Shown: positions 11,259 to 23,830, counted from the first letter of the stretch. The stretch: DNA of 64,000 bases from Mantis religiosa (GCA_030765055.1 CM060947.1:53794395-53858394), one strand, 5' to 3'. Made by a program: numbers and translations. Notes: generated by a model from the letters alone, not told the origin.

Positions 11259-12849
11259 CTATAGGTCTTCTATTTTTATTTATAGGCACCTTTTCGCGCT
11301 ATTCACTTGTATAGTCATTGTTGAGGCTGCTTACTGAATGCTACTGTATGTAGTATTCTAATTATTTCTTTGAGTCAATGGATACGTGTTTAAGCATTTA
11401 TCGTTATCGACGTAGATAATGATTGTGGTTCCCCGCGTTAAGAAGAACAGTTGCTCTCACGTGAAGGCGTGTGCGGGCATGCTTTTTCTAGAGTCAGGGG
11501 TCACAATGATGTCTTAAGTATGTGTACTATCAATATTGAAAACAATCTCTGTTCGTTTGCTCACATCTTGAACTCTCCACCTAGCTGGTGTGGTGCGAAT
11601 TTTTATAAGAGGCCAGTAAACCTTGTTGATATTTTGAAAGAGAAGCCGTAATCCTTCTGAGATAACACTAGAGTTGTTATGTTAGCACTTTCCTCACAGA
11701 GGTACATATTCTCGTGTGAAGAACACTTGTTACAACTGCATCCACCATCAAGTCAACTTCTCACAAGTGAAACCATAAAAATGCGAGACATGGAACAAAA
11801 TGGTCAAGAAGTTTGTGAGAAAATGATAAAATGTACTAGGAAGGACTAATGGGTATCGGTCGTTGAGTAAAATTGAGAAAGTTCTGCAAGGTGAACATTT
11901 TCACTTCAGTTGTTTCAAAGAAGTATTTTCATCAGGGGGCCTTGGCCACTTATGTTAGTTGAAGTAGAGAGGAGGTCTGTAAAGAATAGAAGTGGTCCTC
12001 AAGACAATCGGAGATTCATTAAACCCGAGAACCTATGAATGACAATGGTTCTTTATTGCAATGCTGAATAAGAGGTATCTTTAAATATATAAATTTTTCT
12101 TACTATATAAATATCTACAGGGTTCATTACATAATATTACTAATTATACTAATTAATACAAATGAAACATATTTCTAAACTTATAATGTGAAAATTGCAA
12201 GAATTTATGGCCATTTTTTACAATGTTAATGTCAGCTTCCCCAAAATTTAAGGACATTTTATTGGTCATATTTCTCTGATGTTTGGATCATCAACATTCA
12301 AGCCTTAGGCATAACCTACTTAAATTAAAGGGTTGGTAGACTAAAATACAAAAACATAGTATATACAAACGGAGTATAGTTGGAAGTACCCGTAAATTAG
12401 TCCAAAATATGTAGGAACATATAGGCACAATAACATAGCATTGTACGGAAGGGGTTAATTACCCCTGACGGGTAGCGGTCTACACATGGCACACGCAGGG
12501 AGCGCCGTTCCTCACACTCACCACAGTGCTAACGAGGGATATCCAGCAGCTACTGTCAGTGGCCGCAAACGGCAATTTATACGCTTCAGATTTGGGTGCA
12601 GCGTTTCCTTTTTTATTGAATTTTTATTTCAATTTCTCAGCACAGTTAGTGCTATACAAGTTGTAGAGCTATATACATAATAAAATTAAAGTACACAGGG
12701 AAAGGGGATGCTCATATTAGAGTCCTCAAGCAAACTGGTCTGCTTAGTGTGAGTGTAAATTAAATAACTTCTTCATTACAGAATAAATAAATATTATAGA
12801 AATAAAATGTCCTGTGGCAAGCGTGCCTTCAGCCTTGGTGCAGCACTAA
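11259..12849. other. unassigned DNA, no gene seen
   Basis: No coding or RNA signature was recognised. Small open frames at 11451-11651 and 12486-12680 show no known motif. Confidence 0.5.
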
Positions 12850-13338
12850 GGTGACGTCCCAGTTGGAAGAATAGAGCACCTGATACATAAGGAAGGTGAG
12901 CAAAGAATCTGCTTGTCGTTGTAGAGATGTACTCATTAATGCTATGTCCAATTCACTGTGCAACTGTGCATTCCGGCTGTACCACGGGGCGTTCACAGAC
13001 AATTATAATATCCTGTTTTGAAACACCCGGAGTTGGTGAATATGAGTAGGTGAAGCACATCTCCATTCAGGACTGGCTTATAGAAGAAGTGGTCGTAGAA
13101 TACTCTTGTATAGCAGCCGCGTACATTCGACTCGTAAAGAGTATTTGCGGTTGGGGATGGGATACAACTTGTGAAGACGAGCATAGGCTTGATTTAGTTT
13201 ACTTTTGATACGTGTACTCCATGTCATTCGAGGATCAAGATGGACGCCAAGATATTTGACTACACAATCAGAAGGTAACCGTGGCATTTCTACTCCACAG
13301 CAGAATCTTGGTGTACATGGTTTGTATACAGCAGGCAC
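12850..13338 (-). pseudogene. jockey-like LINE reverse transcriptase C-terminal remnant
   Basis: On the minus strand from 13338 the translation has DCVVKYLGVHLDPRMTW and a following IKSKLNQAYARLHKL region, then YKSILRPLLL. This is the thumb/connection part of jockey-type reverse transcriptases. After a stop, similarity continues in broken frames with SVNAPWYSRNAQLHSELDIA, matching the post-RT region of the same families. The catalytic YADD region is not present. It is an old fragment with stops and frameshifts, and I see no clear target duplication. Confidence 0.75.
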
Positions 13339-13900
13339 TGTACCATCAAATTTTCTGGTGCATAGGGTTAGAGTACAGTGATAGTTCCTTTGTTAGCTAG
13401 GTCATTATAGAATCATCACTTATCTTAAAGGTTTTCTTGAAAGAAAGTCAAAACAAACCAATCACATATATAGACATTCTCGATTTATTACAACCATTCA
13501 CATCACACTGTGAAGCCATTGCGTCGACCGAATATACGCAATGAGAAGTTGCCGTGGATCTCTGAGAAGTTAAACGGAAGGTTCCTTTGCGTTGGCAGTC
13601 TTTACGCATCGATTAAAGTAAAATACTTATGGCAGAGATATACGAAAGACAATGCTTTAGAAAAAGGAAGCTCTTTTGCCAACGTAAGTCTCGCTATGAC
13701 TGTTTTATTTTAGTCTTATACCTTGCCAAATGTTAATTTTCACTGGCATCAAAAATACAATTTTTACTCTGTGACTTGTTAAATTCAAAAAATTACTTTG
13801 TTTTTTTTTTCTAATTTTTAGAATGGGGTTACCTATATTACTGCAGACAAATCTAGTTTCTGGACGTTCCTGAATTCTAGGAAGTTGTTTCAAACACTTG
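13339..13900. other. unassigned DNA
   Basis: No recognised feature. An open frame at 13510-13713 has no motif I know. Confidence 0.4.
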
Positions 13901-14112
13901 CCCGCCTCGGTAGCCTAGGTGGTAGTGTATCTGCCACACGTTCAAGAGGTCTCGAGTTCGTATCTCGGTGAGGGTGGGTTATCTGGATAAGGTCTTTTCG
14001 GGTCTTTTCCTTTATCCCAAAATATGAATGTTGGGAAAGTATAAGCTGTGTGGCTCCTGGAATTATTTGAGCATCATTTCACCTATTTCATTCACCATCC
14101 GATATGATTTAA
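13901..14112 (+). mobile_element. SINE-A copy
   Basis: Begins CCCGCCTCGGTAGCC, with the B-box region CGAGTTCGTATCTCGG, then GGATAAGG and TTTATCC blocks and the distal TTTGAGCATCATTTCACC block, ending near ATATGATTTAACAAACAAAA. It is diverged from the other copies. Confidence 0.85.
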
Positions 14113-15672
14113 CAAACAAAAACAAATGCTGGAACTCCTAATTGTCATAGGTACTCGGACTTATGTAATTACTTTTAGTTATAACGGAATTTTACTAACG
14201 ATTTCTTATTTCTTCACACATTTTTAAACTTGTGCATCTTATATTATACAATGATTTGAACGTATGGAAATTATTTATTGCAAGTTATTTGTCTGTCATC
14301 CCTTTTAAAAATTAATAACATTAGTAGTTAAAATACCGATGTAAAATTCATGTTAATTAACTCTAAAGAAGGTATATCACTGTCTGGTACGTCTATACAC
14401 CCAAACGGTAAACTGTTCCAAACTACAAACACCTTTCTAAGGGCTCTAAAGCGTGCAGTCATGCACAGCTTGACTAACGCATCCTGGATATGTTCATCAC
14501 AGAGAAAGTAAAACATTCACAGTCGGATGAGGTAAATGGACACTTTCACAACTTGATGTAGGCAAGTTTGCATATGAGTGTGTTAATATCATTAGCAGAA
14601 AACCCGTAACTGCCTTTACGTCAAAATATTAGCAATTTGGCCGTAGTATCTGATAACTTATGCTCCGACATAAATTACAGGCCGTGCAACTGGCAGAGTT
14701 AAACTCTATAAATTATTCCTCGCGTAATTTATGGCTATCCAAATGAACAAAAACACAGTGATAACATGCTGCCATCTACCGTCGCACGCGCGCGTTGATC
14801 CGTATATTTATTTGTACCAATAACTGTTGGCAACACTGTAACGGCCGACATATTTATGGCAAATAGAGACAAAACAGCTGCACATCGTGATGGTATTGTT
14901 AGAAGCTTTTAACTTTTCAGAGTGCACAGCATCGATTGGAGTACTTTCGTTAAAATTATTTCTTCTCTTTTATCACGTTTTGCAGGCTGCCAAACATTAA
15001 CTTCCAAAATGTCGAGTTTGAAACATGAGAGAGAGGAATATTCATCAACATTGTTACATATGCAACATGTATACAATTAGATGTACCTGAACTTCAGTAC
15101 AAGTATTTCAACAGAAATGCACGTTTTGAGGTAACCTAAAATCCCGAAGTTGTAAACAATATTATAGGTTTTTGCAACAACTATTCCACAAAATATTCCT
15201 AAGAACTTATGTGTCTATCTACTTCAAATTAATTTATATAAACCGTTGTAGAAATAACTTCACTACAATTTTCCTTATTGATACAAGGGATCTAGAAGAA
15301 CCTGGTTTTGCTTTAAATATCGAGGTGATGCATTTAAACACGGCTGAGAACGATAGACATTTTTCCGGTATAAAGTTCTTATTTTGGAATAGCAGTAAAG
15401 CTGGTGGTCCCACGTCCTATATTTATCACACGTAAAAGCATCTCTGGTTGGTGAAGGGGCCTCTGAGCAAACGAAGTGGTTCTTCACTCTAATTATATAA
15501 AGGGACGACAAGAACTAGTGATAAAAGTGCGTTGATAAACAAAAGCTAAGTTTTACATATGTAAATTGGTAGTCATAAGTTTAAAACTCGACCCTACATA
15601 AGGAAATAGAAATTCCATGAAACAACTGAAGAACTGGATAGTTTCTTTTCTTTCTTTTTTTCTTCTTTTTTT
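14113..15672. other. unassigned DNA, possible LINE C-terminal scrap
   Basis: Mostly featureless. On the minus strand at 14328-14516 a 62-codon frame contains ARFRALRKVFVVWNSLPFGC, which loosely resembles the extreme C-terminus of CR1/jockey-type ORF2 proteins (a W-N-x-L-P motif). The match is short, so I do not call it a gene. Confidence 0.35.
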
Positions 15673-15886
15673 TTAATTTACCCCCTACAACACTGTCATA
15701 GTCATGAGTTTAATGGGTGAAATGATATTCAAATGAGTCCAGGGCTCACAGAGCTTAGATCTACCCGACATTCATATTTCAGGTAAGGAAAAGCCCTGGA
15801 AAAAACCTTATCCGGGTAACTCACCCTGACCGAGATTCGAACCTGGCATCTCTAGAACGCGAGGTAGACACGCTACCAAGGCGTGC
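15673..15886 (-). mobile_element. SINE-A copy
   Basis: Reverse copy that runs from a T-rich stretch (the poly-A side of the SINE) through GGGTGAAATGATATTCAAATG, CTACCCGACATTC and CACCCTGACCGAGATTCGAA to CTACCAAGGCG. The B box is preserved as its complement. Confidence 0.85.
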
Positions 15887-16015
15887 AACTGAAATATGAC
15901 GGTACCTTATACAAACAAATAAAGAAGAGTATTTAGAAAATATATGACAAAAATTTTATGTGAAATAAATGCTTAGTTTTGAGAGTCCAAATTCCTTATG
16001 TATCAAATTTTTGAG

Positions 16016-16110
16016 TAACCGACCGAGGTGGTACCGCGGTAATGTTCGCGTCTCGCATTCGGAAGGTACCGATTTAAAGACACGGAGTCTACCAACGTGA
16101 CTAAAGACTT
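16016..16110 (+). repeat. tRNA-like SINE head fragment
   Basis: CCGACCGAGGTGGTACCGCGG, then GTCTCGCATTCGGAAGGTACCG, resembles a tRNA-derived SINE head with an A-box-like start and a decayed B box (ACCGATTTAAAG). There is only one copy of this family in the window, so the call rests on shape alone. Confidence 0.4.
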
Positions 16111-16365
16111 TTTGGTGGTGATCCTCGGTTATTAAGAAAATGATTGTTTGGATATTTTGGTCCGTGAATTGTTCTTTCATTCCTTTCGTGACTAATTTAA
16201 TTTTTTTATCTTCGCGGTGATGTATCCTGAGTATGCTATGATGCAAAGTTTGGTTGCCCCTCGACAGCTATTAGCTGTAAGCCCTTGGAGTGTAACGGCA
16301 ACAATTAGTGGGCGGTGCCTTTCGTTGATAAAGAAGCAGCTTTTGATTTACCAAATCAAAAATCT

Positions 16366-16682
16366 AAACGCTAGGGGGCCAAAGCCTGAAAACCCGAATG
16401 CCGGTCTCATGTCCAAATACACAAGGTAGAGGTGGGCGATCATCCGACCGTTACGGATGGAGATGTGGTCAGCATCTCCGCACCCCCACTCAGAAAGTTG
16501 GCTTTCCACACCAGGGTTCACTGCCTAGCGTAACTCCTCAATTTCTCAAGATGCTATATGGAGGCGGTCCAGTACCCGGGACTTAAAACCCTCAGCCACA
16601 GTTGCGGGATCGATCACGAGCGAATTTCTTTTCAGGGAACCAAAGTAGGAGTCCTTAGCCTACTACGCAACGGCACAGGACT
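16366..16682 (-). mobile_element. SINE-C copy (diverged)
   Basis: Collinear with the copy at 6.73-7.05 kb: AGGTGGGCGATCATCC, GGTCAGCATCTCCGCA and, at the right end, CGCAACGGCACAGGAC, the complement of the family's 5' head. The B-box region is damaged (GCGGGATCGATCACGAGC). Confidence 0.75.
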
Positions 16683-17230
16683 TTTTATTTTACACTTGTA
16701 CACAATATCTTACGAATGAAGGACGCTTAACGTGTTACTTCCAGAAAATTCGATATATACTATATAATTCATTACTTATAAACATATGATAGTTCATTAA
16801 AATCGTTACATAAATTTACAAATTCTTTCCATGGAAAAAGTAGTTTGAGGGGGTCAGATTTTCTTGAAAATCTACCTGTGCCGTTTTTGAAAGGTACCCA
16901 ACCTAAATGTACAGTTTAATACTTACTGAAAATTCTTTTTCGGGTTGTTCTTTCCCCAAATGAGCGCACACGCATAACTTTCTGATTTTTAACTTCATGA
17001 AGCTTCTAAACGTGTAGTACAGTAGATCCTCGTTAATTCGGAGCGATTGGGGCTTAATGTTGTCCGCATTATGAAAAGGGCGGATTAAGTCCGCAGAGAA
17101 AAGTTGTGAATGAACTTAGTATATATACTGTATAATGTTATTAGAACATAAGATAAAATAAGCCCACCTGATTTGAATTACATATCGTTATTTGTTTGTT
17201 TTGAAGAAGATACCAATTTTATTTTATGGC

Positions 17231-17640
17231 TTACCACACGTCTCTTTCACAATGAAATAACGAAAACTCCTCATGGTAGTATGCAGAAATCTCGACAAAT
17301 TCTATCACATAATTCAGATTCTGTTTAACCTCACTTAAGTTCACTTTCGACTTTCCGAAATTCACATCCTCAGCCTCAGATTCTCTGCTAGTGTCCCTTC
17401 TATTGCTTACACTTTGCATAATTTCTTCGTCAGTCATGATGTTATAGCCTGGATCATCTTTATCTCCGTCAAGCCAATCTTCGATCTCGTCTACAGTGAC
17501 AGCATTCTCGTCACCCCAACCAGTGTTTGGTGAAAGTCATTTAATTGAATTGCATTTGGGTCTAATTCAACACTGTCATCTTACAATAGTTTCTTCCACG
17601 CATTAAGCAATGTGATGTTTGAAATGCTCTTTACTACATT
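17231..17640 (-). pseudogene. Tigger-like transposase C-terminal remnant
   Basis: Minus-strand translation gives NAWKKLL, a stop, then DDSVELDPNAIQLNDF, then GWGDENAVTVDEIEDWL followed by DDPGYNIMTDEEIMQSV, ending HCERDVW. The acidic tail with DPGY-x-x-x-TDEEI is characteristic of Tigger/jerky-type (CENP-B-related) transposases, where it follows the DDE domain. Neither the DNA-binding domains nor the DDE core are present. Confidence 0.75.
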
Positions 17641-17779
17641 CGAAAAATTGATAATTATGGATCTTAAATCAGACACACATTCTGCACATACACACGCAAG
17701 GGTGGTGTCATTTTAAAGCATTTCGATAATTTTTAGTTTCTTGTGTACTGTCAATAATTTATGCCTGCGTTTGCCCGAT

Positions 17780-18019
17780 GAGCCCGCCTCAGTAGCGTGG
17801 TGGTAGCATGTCTGCCTGACGTTCAAGTGGTCCCGAGTTTGAATCTCGGTCAGAGTGAGTTATCTGGATAAGGTTTTGCAGAGGTATTCCTTATCCTGAA
17901 AGACGAATGTCGGGTATCTCTAAGCTCTATGGACCCTGGGCTCATTTGAGCATCACTTCATCCACTCATTCATCGTTCGATATGACTTAAAGTTGGAGGA
18001 CGTCAACTACAAAAAGAAA
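17780..18019 (+). mobile_element. SINE-A copy inserted in the Tigger element
   Basis: Full-length SINE-A from GCCCGCCTCAGTAGCG to CAACTACAAAAAGAAA. GTTTGCCCGAT (17769-17779) and GTTTGTCCGAT (18020-18030) form an 11-bp target duplication with one mismatch, so SINE-A was active after this Tigger copy settled. Confidence 0.92.
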
Positions 18020-18338
18020 GTTTGTCCGATATCATTGTAGCGGTACTAAACGACATTGAGAAAGGCAAATCCTAAACTAACCCTTTTTACAAGAGTTGCA
18101 AGCCCAAGCAGGCAAATCAAGGATGTGGGAAGGGGGACTTCTAATGTACCATTATCACAAGTATATTTCTGGCATTCCTAAGTAATATCTATTGTAAAAT
18201 CTCTACAAAAATAAAGTGGACAATATGCTTAAGTTTGTCTTAGTGCAGTACTATAATTGAAGATTGCTTTTAAGGATACTTGTCCAGATTAAGCGAAATC
18301 CGGATTAAAGGAGTCCGAAGTAACGAGGTTTTACTGTA

Positions 18339-19100
18339 CTCAAAATCATCATATACAAATTTTGGATAGAGTGTAACACATTCTCTGTTTACAAATACCT
18401 GATGAAGTAAAAAACAATTTTATAATGTTGTATTTTCTGAACTAACTCAGATATCTACTTAACCGTTCGTTATCCTAACGAATTCCTTGTTGGCTCAGTT
18501 CGTCAAAACACTAAATTGCCTCAGTTACACTGACTTAATAACAAACTACGTTTTTCCACACTTAAATTGCTTAACTAATAAATTATTGTTTCTGGATAAA
18601 ATTATAGCTTTGATTCTTATATTTTGCAATAATTTTAATATATGAAAATTATTTATATATTTCCTTGGAAGCCTTTTATGAAGTTAGTAAACTTATTAGA
18701 CAAGTAAAGATATTTTGAATTCTTTTCAGAATACTTCACAAATTTCATTTAAATCAGATATTACTTTTCTATAACTGGTAACTACTACAAAAATGTTTTC
18801 CATAATAAAAGGAGACATACTTACCTATATGAATTAATTTTTGTTTCATTAAAAATTAATATATTATGCATGTTATAATTTAATACATATGTTATTTATT
18901 TGAGATTTGAAATAGTAGATAGAGAGGTTTGATTAGTTTTAGAAGACTCCACAGAGAACAATAAAATGAATTTAATATAGCATATGTTATTTTTGTCTCG
19001 AAAGCTAGTTTGGTCACTCCTGGATTACAAGAACGAATCAACTAAATTTTTTGCTTATTTTGAATACGAAACTCGTCTAATGCTCCTGGTCAGTAATAGC
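18339..19100. other. unassigned AT-rich DNA
   Basis: Very AT-rich with no recognised feature. Confidence 0.45.
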
Positions 19101-19105
19101 TTAGC

Positions 19106-19119
19106 GTCACCATGGCAAC
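19106..19119. promoter_or_regulatory. X-box-like motif (candidate RFX site) 1
   Basis: GTCACCATGGCAAC fits the RFX X-box layout of two half-sites around a 2-nt spacer. A TATA-like CTATATATTCGC lies about 20 bp downstream at 19136-19147. No gene was recognised nearby, and matches to the degenerate consensus are expected by chance in a window this size. Confidence 0.3.
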
Positions 19120-19206
19120 CAAGCTGAAAGCTTTCCTATATATTCGCTTTCACGTAGGTAATCTGGTAGAATGGAGAGTAAACCACAGTTTTTGCTTGCA
19201 CACACT

Positions 19207-19220
19207 GTTACCATGGTAAC
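19207..19220. promoter_or_regulatory. X-box-like motif (candidate RFX site) 2
   Basis: GTTACCATGGTAAC is a perfect 14-bp palindrome of X-box form, 101 bp from the first motif. Two such sites so close make regulatory function more plausible than one alone, but no target gene is visible. The open frame at 19278-19505 (75 codons) has no recognisable motif. Confidence 0.35.
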
Positions 19221-21890
19221 CAGGGACAAGGATGTCACAGAGACACAGGAATATGTTATGAAGATGCGACCAACAGCATGGGGCTATTACCATACTGGAC
19301 CACAGCAATAAATGCAAACAGTAGCGTCATCTGCTCCGGCCGATATAGATGTCCGGCCAACAACCGATCAACTCCGTTCAGAGCTCACATTCTTAAACTT
19401 GAAGTTTTGCATTCACGTACCCATTCATCTAAAATCTGGTCTTATAAAACTCTCCTTTTTCGATATGAACTCTTAAAAAGAATTATGCTGTTATCCCTAA
19501 GGTAATTTAATCTTTTAATCATTAATAATGGATCATAAAACTAATAATAATATTATTATCTACCTCATGTTACTAGAAATAAATATTTGTAGAAATAGCT
19601 TCATTATAATTGCTGTAGATGCGACAGGAATATAGCAAACAGCAGTAATTATCGAATGCCTTTCAACCAATATCTGCTGTCATCATTCTTTATTCATTAA
19701 TCAGAATTGACCTTGGTCAGTAGCTTTATGTATGGTGCTCCAAGACTAAAAGGTGTTGTTCTTCCTTTTACGTTTGTTTTTACTTGCTCTATTGCATAGT
19801 TACTTTACACATAGGAAGCATTACATTTCATCCAACATTTTTATACCGGAAATACTGTCTGCCCTGCACAAGAAGGCAAGTTAGAGGAATGTGTAACGTT
19901 ACAACTTGTGCTGTCCACACGGTATTTGTGCTCGCCTTTCGAGTATGACAGGGATGCTAGTTTCATTTAAAATACACAAGAGGTGTCACATAACTAACCC
20001 ATACATAACACCTATCCCTGCTGTCACTGCAACGAGCATCAGATCTGGCAACATGGATTACTCTTATGTTCTCTCATACTCTCATTTCCTAGTAAACAGA
20101 TCCACTAACAGAGTAGATAAACAGTACAAACCTCTCTGCCTTTGATTCCACTCTTACCTTCTTGTGAAGGGCAGACAGTACAAGTTTTGAGAGTTCCTGA
20201 ATTTAAGAAATAAAAACAGCACCTCTGGAGAAAGTATTTCTATCTCTCTCTTTCTTTCTGTGTGCGAACACTACTTAAAAACAGTTAAGTACCAAATCGT
20301 TTATTTAAGTTCAAATTTTCAGATGGCACGTGATGCTTTTAAAGGGAAATTCACTGCCTCAAACTCACTTATATGAAAATATTTTCGAAAATGTTTTCTA
20401 TTAACAATTTCCTTTAATTTACCACATTTTAAGATACTGCCATGCTAAATTAAATGCTATCTATCACTTTTGGGAATAACCTCTGAAGCCCTCTTAATTC
20501 TGAATGGCTTTCTCACGACTGGTGAACCTAGGAGATGGACAAAATGTTACACAGAAGCTCAAATTTCGTTAAAGCACATCTTTTGTCGAACTAACTATTC
20601 ATTAAATTTTTCCTCTTATTGGATAGCATATGTTTATGAAATAGGAAGTCGTTATTCATTTTTTTTCTTAGGCATGTAAATAGAACTAAAAGCAAAAGAT
20701 TTTAAAAGATTTCACATTCCCTAAGCCTGCTGTATTCCAACATTCCTATTGTATGTACAGTCAACGCCAAAGATAATTTCATCGCACCTCAGGTTCATGT
20801 GACATTATTGATTGTTATACGTGGCCTGGCGAAGCCATGATCATTTCATTTCTTGCTTTAGTCGGGATTTGCCCTTCTTCTGCTAAAGATTTGGACCATT
20901 AACCACAACAGGGCTACAAAATGGCATACAAACATGTTTATAATCCGGATCATATTGGCTAAAGGAGAATTGGAGTATTTGCATTCAGCTAGTCATACAG
21001 TCTTCGTATTAACATCGGTAGCCATACCTCATCAGCTATTGCAGGATACGCCCTTTGAAATAGAACATGCTAAGAGGAACATAATGAGCGCCCAGGTTAG
21101 CGAAATGTATAATATATACGTGATACATAGTAAGCAGACTTTATTAGAAAACAAACAACACATAGATCGTATTCCCCACCTTAATAATATATTTTCATCC
21201 ATTATTTTACCTTAAAAGCTCTTTTACGCCCAGCCATTGTAATTCCTGGAACAGTGCGACCTGCCTCCCACATACCTAGATACGTCCACGAGTAATGTCG
21301 TTAGTATACGGCATGGCTGACTCAGAGACAATAAACATGTTTTGGATTCAATTAACACCAAAAGAGAAAAGGCATCAGGCTCCGTTTTTCCAATCTTATT
21401 TCTGTTAATCAAGCCAGCACTCTCCGTGATAGGTGATGTAAAGGACGCGCTTCAAAATTCCTGGAAAACGATAAGAACTCGGGCGAAGGTTTCCTTTTGC
21501 GTTGGGTGTAAAAATAGATATTTAACAAAAATCAATGCTGAAAATTATTTTAATAAACATGGCGTATAGATACTGTCGAATAAGTAATGTTGTTTTGTAA
21601 GAAAAATATTTATTAAAAGTTGTGTTCTGACAAGCAATTAACTAACTTTCATAGTATAGATCATTAGATTCTATGGTCCTGAGCCCACGTTCAGTGAGGT
21701 TTATTATCTCACGATGGTACCAGTCTCTGGTTTTTGATGCGAAGAAGTCGGTGACACCCATTCATACTGCTTCAATGTTGTCAAACTTTAAACAACATTA
21801 CAGAATGAAAAAATGTTGCGGTTAAAATAAACAAAATGGGATAAAAGATTACTACAACCAATCACGATGAAAACACAAACAAGCTTCCTA
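19221..21890. other. unassigned DNA with one short Repeat-1 segment
   Basis: No genes were recognised. The segment 20467-20545 (GGGAATAACCTCTGAAGCCC, then TTCTGAATGG) resembles the middle of Repeat-1 at 32.4 kb. Open frames at 19906-20145, 20934-21215 and 21342-21569 show no motif I know. Confidence 0.45.
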
Positions 21891-22863
21891 CACAAAGTTA
21901 TGGAATTAAAACAGATCTGAATCTTCCTAATTCTAAAGAAAACATTTTAATCAAAGAAAACCCACTGATTTTTGAACAAATTAATATTCAATTAGATTTA
22001 GAACAAATAGTTACAAAATCTGAAACTTCCAAACCTGTACTAAAAGCACTAGCATTAGAAACTGTGAACAATAGATACCCACCCGAAGAATGGTTACATA
22101 TCTACATAGATGGATCTAACTTGGACAGCAACTCAGGAACAGGAATTAAGTGTGCACTGTTGTCATTCAATCAACCAGCAGGATACCACACAACAAATTT
22201 TGATGCAGAAGTAACGGCTATTCATATTTCACTCCAACACTTTCTATACGGAATAGATAAATTCAAAAATGCTGTCATACTTTCTGATTCTAAAGCAGCA
22301 TTATTTGCAATAAGTTCATATAAAATGAGGTCAATCCAAATTAAAGAATGTCACAAAATGTTCCAACAACTTCAAGAACTACAGAAATGAATTATATTAC
22401 AGTGGATACCAGCACATTGTGGAATTGCTGGAAATAAAATCAGCTGATTATCTTGTCAAAAAGGTGCAAATTTAATTCAGAACAAATGTAAAAGATTACC
22501 CTTTACATCCATATAAATATTAATCAAAAGCAAATATAAAAGCAAACAAAACCAATCAATATCTAACAAAGCCAAAGATAAAAAAAATGGAACATTTTAA
22601 TTAAAAATCCAGAAATTATTCCAGAAATCCCAAGTGAAGCTGCAGTAGCAAATTTTAGATTACTTACGGAACATGATTTTTTGGCCAACCACTTACACAG
22701 AATAGGAATTTATACAAGTCAAAATTGTCCTCTGTGCAACAAAGAAGAGAAAATGACTGAAGAATATCTTTTAACCTGTGAAGTCCTACATGCCGCACCT
22801 ACTACACAGAAATATTGGAGAGCAAGAGAGCTAATGGCTTCATTGCCAAAGCCTAGCATTTGA
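21890..22863 (+). pseudogene. LINE ORF2 C-terminal remnant: RNase H and zinc-binding tail
   Basis: The open frame at 22064-22390 is an RNase H domain: IYIDGSN (Asp), NFDAEVTAI (Glu), VILSDSKAAL (Asp), then after a stop IPAHCGIAGN (His). These are the DEDH residues that remove RNA from the RNA-DNA hybrid. Broken frames follow, then LANHLHRIGIYTSQNCPLCN with a downstream CEVL, the Cys/His cluster that ends jockey/I-type ORF2 proteins. Stops and frame changes at about 22390-22660 make it a pseudogene. Sequence from about 21890 to 22063 looks like in-frame linker between the missing RT and RNase H. The right end abuts a mariner remnant. Confidence 0.82.
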
Positions 22864-22871
22864 AAACAACA

Positions 22872-23830
22872 TGTCAAACTTTATTCCTCGTATAAAATGG
22901 GCCATGGATAAAAAAAGATGACAATCTGGTAGTGCGAGATCAGAGCTGTATGCTGAGTGTGGTAGCAGTTCGACTCCTCCCAATTCCTTAATTTTTTCCA
23001 TGGTTGTTCGCGCAATATGGGATGTTGCATTGTCCTGTTGCAATAGAATTGTATTTCGGTTAACCAATTCTGGGTATCTCCGTCTCAAAATTTCATGAAC
23101 GCATTCCAGTTGTTGAGTACAAAGATCCACATCAATCGCCCGCCAGTTTCGAACGAAGTCCTAGATAATCGCAGTTTCAAAATTCCAACAGGCACACATT
23201 ACTTTGGGATCTAACTGATATATTTTAACGATGACTTTGGCTGATTGGCAGGGATCAAGCCACTGTTTGAGGCATCAGGGATCCATTCTTCATCACAAGT
23301 GAAAATTCTCGTGACAAATCTATCATCAATGGGATTACGGATAACCTAACGACAGATATCTACTCTACGTTCAGCCTGTAGAGGTGTCAGTTCATGGGGG
23401 ACAGATCTACAGCATCTTTATGATTTTCCAAGTGTCTTAATGTGGCGATGTATGGTATCCATTTCTGCACCAAGATGATCTGAGACCCTAAGGTACCTTT
23501 TTGTGGCTTTTCTCGCAAAATTTGTCGTGTATCCTCAATATTCCATATTTAAGGCCTTCCAGAACGCGGTAAACCTTTAGTGTTTGCATCTCCATTGTTG
23601 AAATGTTGGAAACATCGCTGTGCCACACGCTCATTAACGACACCTTCTCCTTCCGCTTCACATATTCGTAGAGCTGCGGCAGCGGTATTATAATCTTGTC
23701 TCCAGTAGTGTTTTAGAAGGGCTGTAAGTTCAAACCTGGTTATCTCCATTTTGTGATGGCTCATTAACAACTGAAGACTGATATATGCCTGCAATGTACG
23801 CTACACTAGCCATGGCACCCTATAAATAGC
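22872..23830 (-). pseudogene. mariner transposase remnant, heavily mutated
   Basis: Read on the minus strand. The N-terminal part (from about 23750) has MEITRFELTALLKHYWRQ and EAEGEGVVNERVAQRCFQHF, then LPRSGRP. The C-terminal part (23130-22870) has LLQQDNATSHIARTTM and ELLPHSAYSSDLALPDCHLF, with MAHFIRG after it: decayed forms of the mariner QDNARPH and YSPDLAPSD boxes. The middle is full of stops and shifts. The C-terminus is cut off at about 22875, beside LINE sequence, and I found no inverted repeats. This mariner lineage is clearly different from the 4.9, 43.7 and 60.4 kb copies. Confidence 0.85.

Larger units (their letters stand above)
17020..18336 (-). mobile_element. pogo/Tigger-type DNA transposon, internally deleted, with nested SINE
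   Basis: The left end CAGTAGATCCTCGTTAATTC and the right end, read in reverse CAGTAAAACCTCGTTACTTC, form inverted repeats. TA is present on both sides (17018-17019 and 18337-18338). Subterminal motifs GGATTAAG / CTTAATC are also inverted. Only the C-terminal end of the transposase remains. Subtracting the 239-bp SINE-A leaves about 1.08 kb, much shorter than an autonomous Tigger. Orientation follows the coding remnant. Confidence 0.9.

Noticed and set aside
17231..17437. Short host gene encoding an acidic protein
   Set aside because: It lies inside Tigger inverted repeats and matches the transposase C-terminal tail.
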